NCBI GenBank assembly: GCA_027186245.1
Contig: CP114499.1
Coordinates: 7,259,001-7,323,000, forward strand
Direction: 5' to 3'
Source of the DNA: Coriaria nepalensis
Taxonomy: Eukaryota; Streptophyta; Magnoliopsida; Cucurbitales; Coriariaceae
Length of the DNA stretch: 64,000 bases
Shown here: piece after piece, positions 61,886-64,000 of the stretch
How the letters are laid out: every line of letters starts with the position of its first letter
Numbering within the stretch: position 1 is the first letter of the stretch
Program-made: the position numbers and the translations under genes
The notes under the pieces: model-generated
Database searches by the model: none
What the model was told of the DNA's origin: nothing
The model's input: the letters and a program-made list of their open reading frames with translations, nothing else

Positions 61886-64000
61886 ATGGAGGATACAAAG
61901 AAGAAGGAACGACATATCGTTTCTTGGACTCAACAGGTATCTTTGTTTGTTTTCCGTTTACTTGATTTTCCATCTTCTCTGGGTTTTGATCGATTAGAAT
62001 CAAAGGGGTTTGCTTTCTGATTCTGGAATTTCTGTTTTCTCTTTTGAGTTTCAGGAAGATGATATTCTTCGAGAGCAAATTACTTTACATGGAACAGAAA
62101 AGTATGACCTTTTTCTTCTTCCCACTCTGTTACATCTTTTTTTTTTTTTCCTTCTTCTTTTTGCGTTATTGAAACTTTGCGTTATTTCAATCATGAAGCT
62201 GGGCTATTATTGCTTCAAAATTCAAGGATAAAACCACAAGACAATGTAGAAGAAGGTAATAGAACATGATCATGATCATAGGATGACAGGATAACCAATT
62301 TTTTTTTTTATAGCTCTGCTTTCATTATTGAGCTTTATACTTGATATATTTCATTCAGATGGTACACATACTTGAATTCCAATTTCAAGAAAGGCGGGTG
62401 GTCGCCGGACGAAGACATGCTTTTATGCGAGGTGAATAGAGCAGAAACAGTTGTGACTAACTAGCTAAATGATTAACTGTATGTTTGGGTGATAATCTTT
62501 TTGATCATCTGATTACTTAATCCCATCTAATAGGCTCAAAAGATATTCGGAAACAGATGGACCGAAATAGCAAAAGTGGTTTCGGGCAGGTATATGTATA
62601 TATGTATAAAGTATAAAACCTTTGTTTTTTCTTTGCCTACAGTTTGATTCTATGTTACATATGATCAATGCTTGTATGTTTTTCTTTCAGAACGGACAAT
62701 GCAGTGAAGAATCGTTTTTCCACTCTGTGCAAAAAGAGAGCAAAATATGAAGCATTAGCCAAACAGAATTCTGCTACTTCACTCTTGAACCCACACAATA
62801 AAAGGTTTTTAGTACACAATGGGACATTAGATGGATCACCTGAAACTTCCCTCCGAATTAAGAGGATAAGGTATTACTATAATAAAAATGCAAGATTGTC
62901 TGCATTGAAAATATTGAATTTTTTGTGTTAAGAGCTTGACTCTTGGTGTCATTTAAGGAGGACCCACTTGTCTGATTTCCCGGAAAAATTGACCTTGGAG
63001 GGTATCCGATCACATCCGCAAGAAAGAGCTCCATTTGCTGTATTGATTCAGAACGAGCTTCACTCTAGCAATGCCAAGGAGATAGTCAATGAAGGTAATA
63101 ATGAGAACGAATAGTCATATATCTGCACACTCTGGTCTCTTACCTGTATTTCATAAGCGCTTTGTTTTCTTTCTATCATAAGCAGCTCAGAGCAACATAA
63201 GTGAAGGAGCGTTTCTTAAAAAAGATGATCTGAAGATAAGTGCTTTAATGCAACAAGCCGAACTGCTCAGCTCTCTTACACTAAAGGTCAATGCAGAGAA
63301 TACTGATCAGAGTCTCGAAAATGCTTGGAAGGTGTGTAGTATTTTATTTTATTTTAAATCATGGTTTCCTGCCATTTTATAATAATTATGAATCCTGGAA
63401 ATTGCATATTCTCTTAAGATAAGTATGGAATGTGAAAAATTCAGGTTTTCCAAGATTTCCTCAAAAGCAAAGAAAACGGCATTTTTAGATATAGTATTCC
63501 AGATAATGATCTTCAGCTTGAAGATATCAAAGACTTAATAGAGGACTTAAGGAGTAGTAATGATGGTAGTCAATGGAGGTAGCATACACATATTTACCAA
63601 CAATAATAATTATTTAGTATTGAGTTACTTTTAATCATCTTTGTTATAAAATCAATCTAATTATCTCATTCATACAAGTAGACAACCTGATGATCTACAC
63701 GAGTCTCCGGGAAGTTCAGATTACAGTACAGGATCAACTCTACTGCCCCATACAGCTGGAGAAGTTATGGATCAGACTCAAGCCGGAGAGGAAAATGGTG
63801 GTTTTGAAATTGAAAAGCAAGGTAATAATAAAAAATATATATATATATATGGAAGTAGTATAATTACAAATTAGGTTTGGAAAATGAGAGTACTGATCTT
63901 TTTGCAGGGGAGATTTTTGAGTGCTGTGGAAAAGAAACGGATAATGTTCTGGTTGATTGTGCTACGTCAAGCACGGAATTTGGTTCGCCTACGCAAGTGG
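61886..64000 (+). CDS. FLP: FOUR LIPS/MYB88-type R2R3-MYB transcription factor (3' end beyond the window)
   Basis: Eleven exons are visible: 61886-61936, 62055-62101, 62199-62255, 62359-62431, 62534-62589, 62691-62870, 62958-63094, 63186-63331, 63445-63578, 63682-63821 and 63908 to the edge. Splice phases agree throughout. The N-terminus MEDTKKKERHIVSWTQQEDD opens repeat R2, which ends with WAIIASKFKDKTTRQCRRRWYTYLN. Repeat R3 has GGWSPDEDMLLCE, IFGNRWTEIAKVVSGR and TDNAVKNRFSTLCKKRAKYEA. The unusual MYB repeats and the downstream LKISALMQQAELLSSL, TDQSLENAWKVFQDFL and IKDLIEDLRSSN blocks define the FLP/MYB88 clade. These factors limit the last symmetric division of the stomatal lineage, repress cell-cycle genes, and act in root gravity response and ovule development. 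The short exon 3 (57 bases) is easily missed. The choice between FLP (MYB124) and MYB88 is not settled; the symbol marks the clade. Confidence 0.93.

Noticed and set aside
1..64000. tRNA, rRNA genes and CRISPR arrays
   Set aside because: No tRNA cloverleaf boxes or rRNA blocks were recognised by eye, and the repeats present are microsatellites, gene modules or LTRs. A covariance-model scan would be decisive for small RNAs.

Overview
The window is nuclear DNA of a flowering plant, most likely a eudicot. It is AT-rich, with GT-AG introns, long AT-rich intergenic stretches full of microsatellites, and land-plant gene families (TCP, PRE-type HLH, HD-Zip I, FLP/MYB88, SKIP11-type F-box/kelch, VAP27-type MSP proteins, HVA22). 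I cannot name the species from sequence alone.

Layout. 1-2740: no gene seen. 2741-3865 (+): class I TCP factor of the TCP14/15 type. 5475-6360 (+): unprocessed HVA22 pseudogene. 7578-11214 (+): APUM24-like Pumilio gene with 17 recognisable exons, a 5' frameshift and two in-frame stops. 12689-13927 (+): YqaJ-type nuclease. 15339-16688 (-): SKIP11-like F-box/kelch gene with an intron in its 5' leader. 17560-27093: about 9.5 kb without a recognisable gene. 27094-27681 (+): PRE/ILI-type HLH gene. 28.6-47.2 kb: a tandem duplication zone. 47273-48889 (+): BPA1-like RRM protein. 52391-53528 (+): ATHB13-like HD-Zip I gene. 53895-54494 (-): plastid-targeted bacterial-PH-like membrane protein. 61886 to the window end (+): FOUR LIPS/MYB88-type R2R3-MYB, cut by the edge.

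The most striking part is 30640-45823. Small fragments that look unrelated join, through conserved splice sites with consistent phases, into one 40-exon gene for about 1,321 residues. It contains nine consecutive VAP-type MSP domains, arranged as three modules (A, B, C) of three domains each, plus an 80-residue tail without a membrane anchor. The frame stays open throughout. Known plant VAP27 proteins have one MSP domain, a coiled coil and a C-terminal anchor. Modules A and C are near-identical over long stretches, introns included, and B is more diverged. An old, internally deleted Ty1/copia element lies inside one intron of module C. A relic of a further copy (28820-29035) and a degraded copy of the flank shared with the BPA1-like gene show that a larger unit was duplicated.

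The intact genes do not form a pathway: this is an ordinary plant gene neighbourhood of transcriptional regulators and housekeeping genes. The two broken genes side by side fit gene loss after a larger duplication. Exon boundaries come from manual splice-site reading and family knowledge; no alignment program or database was run.
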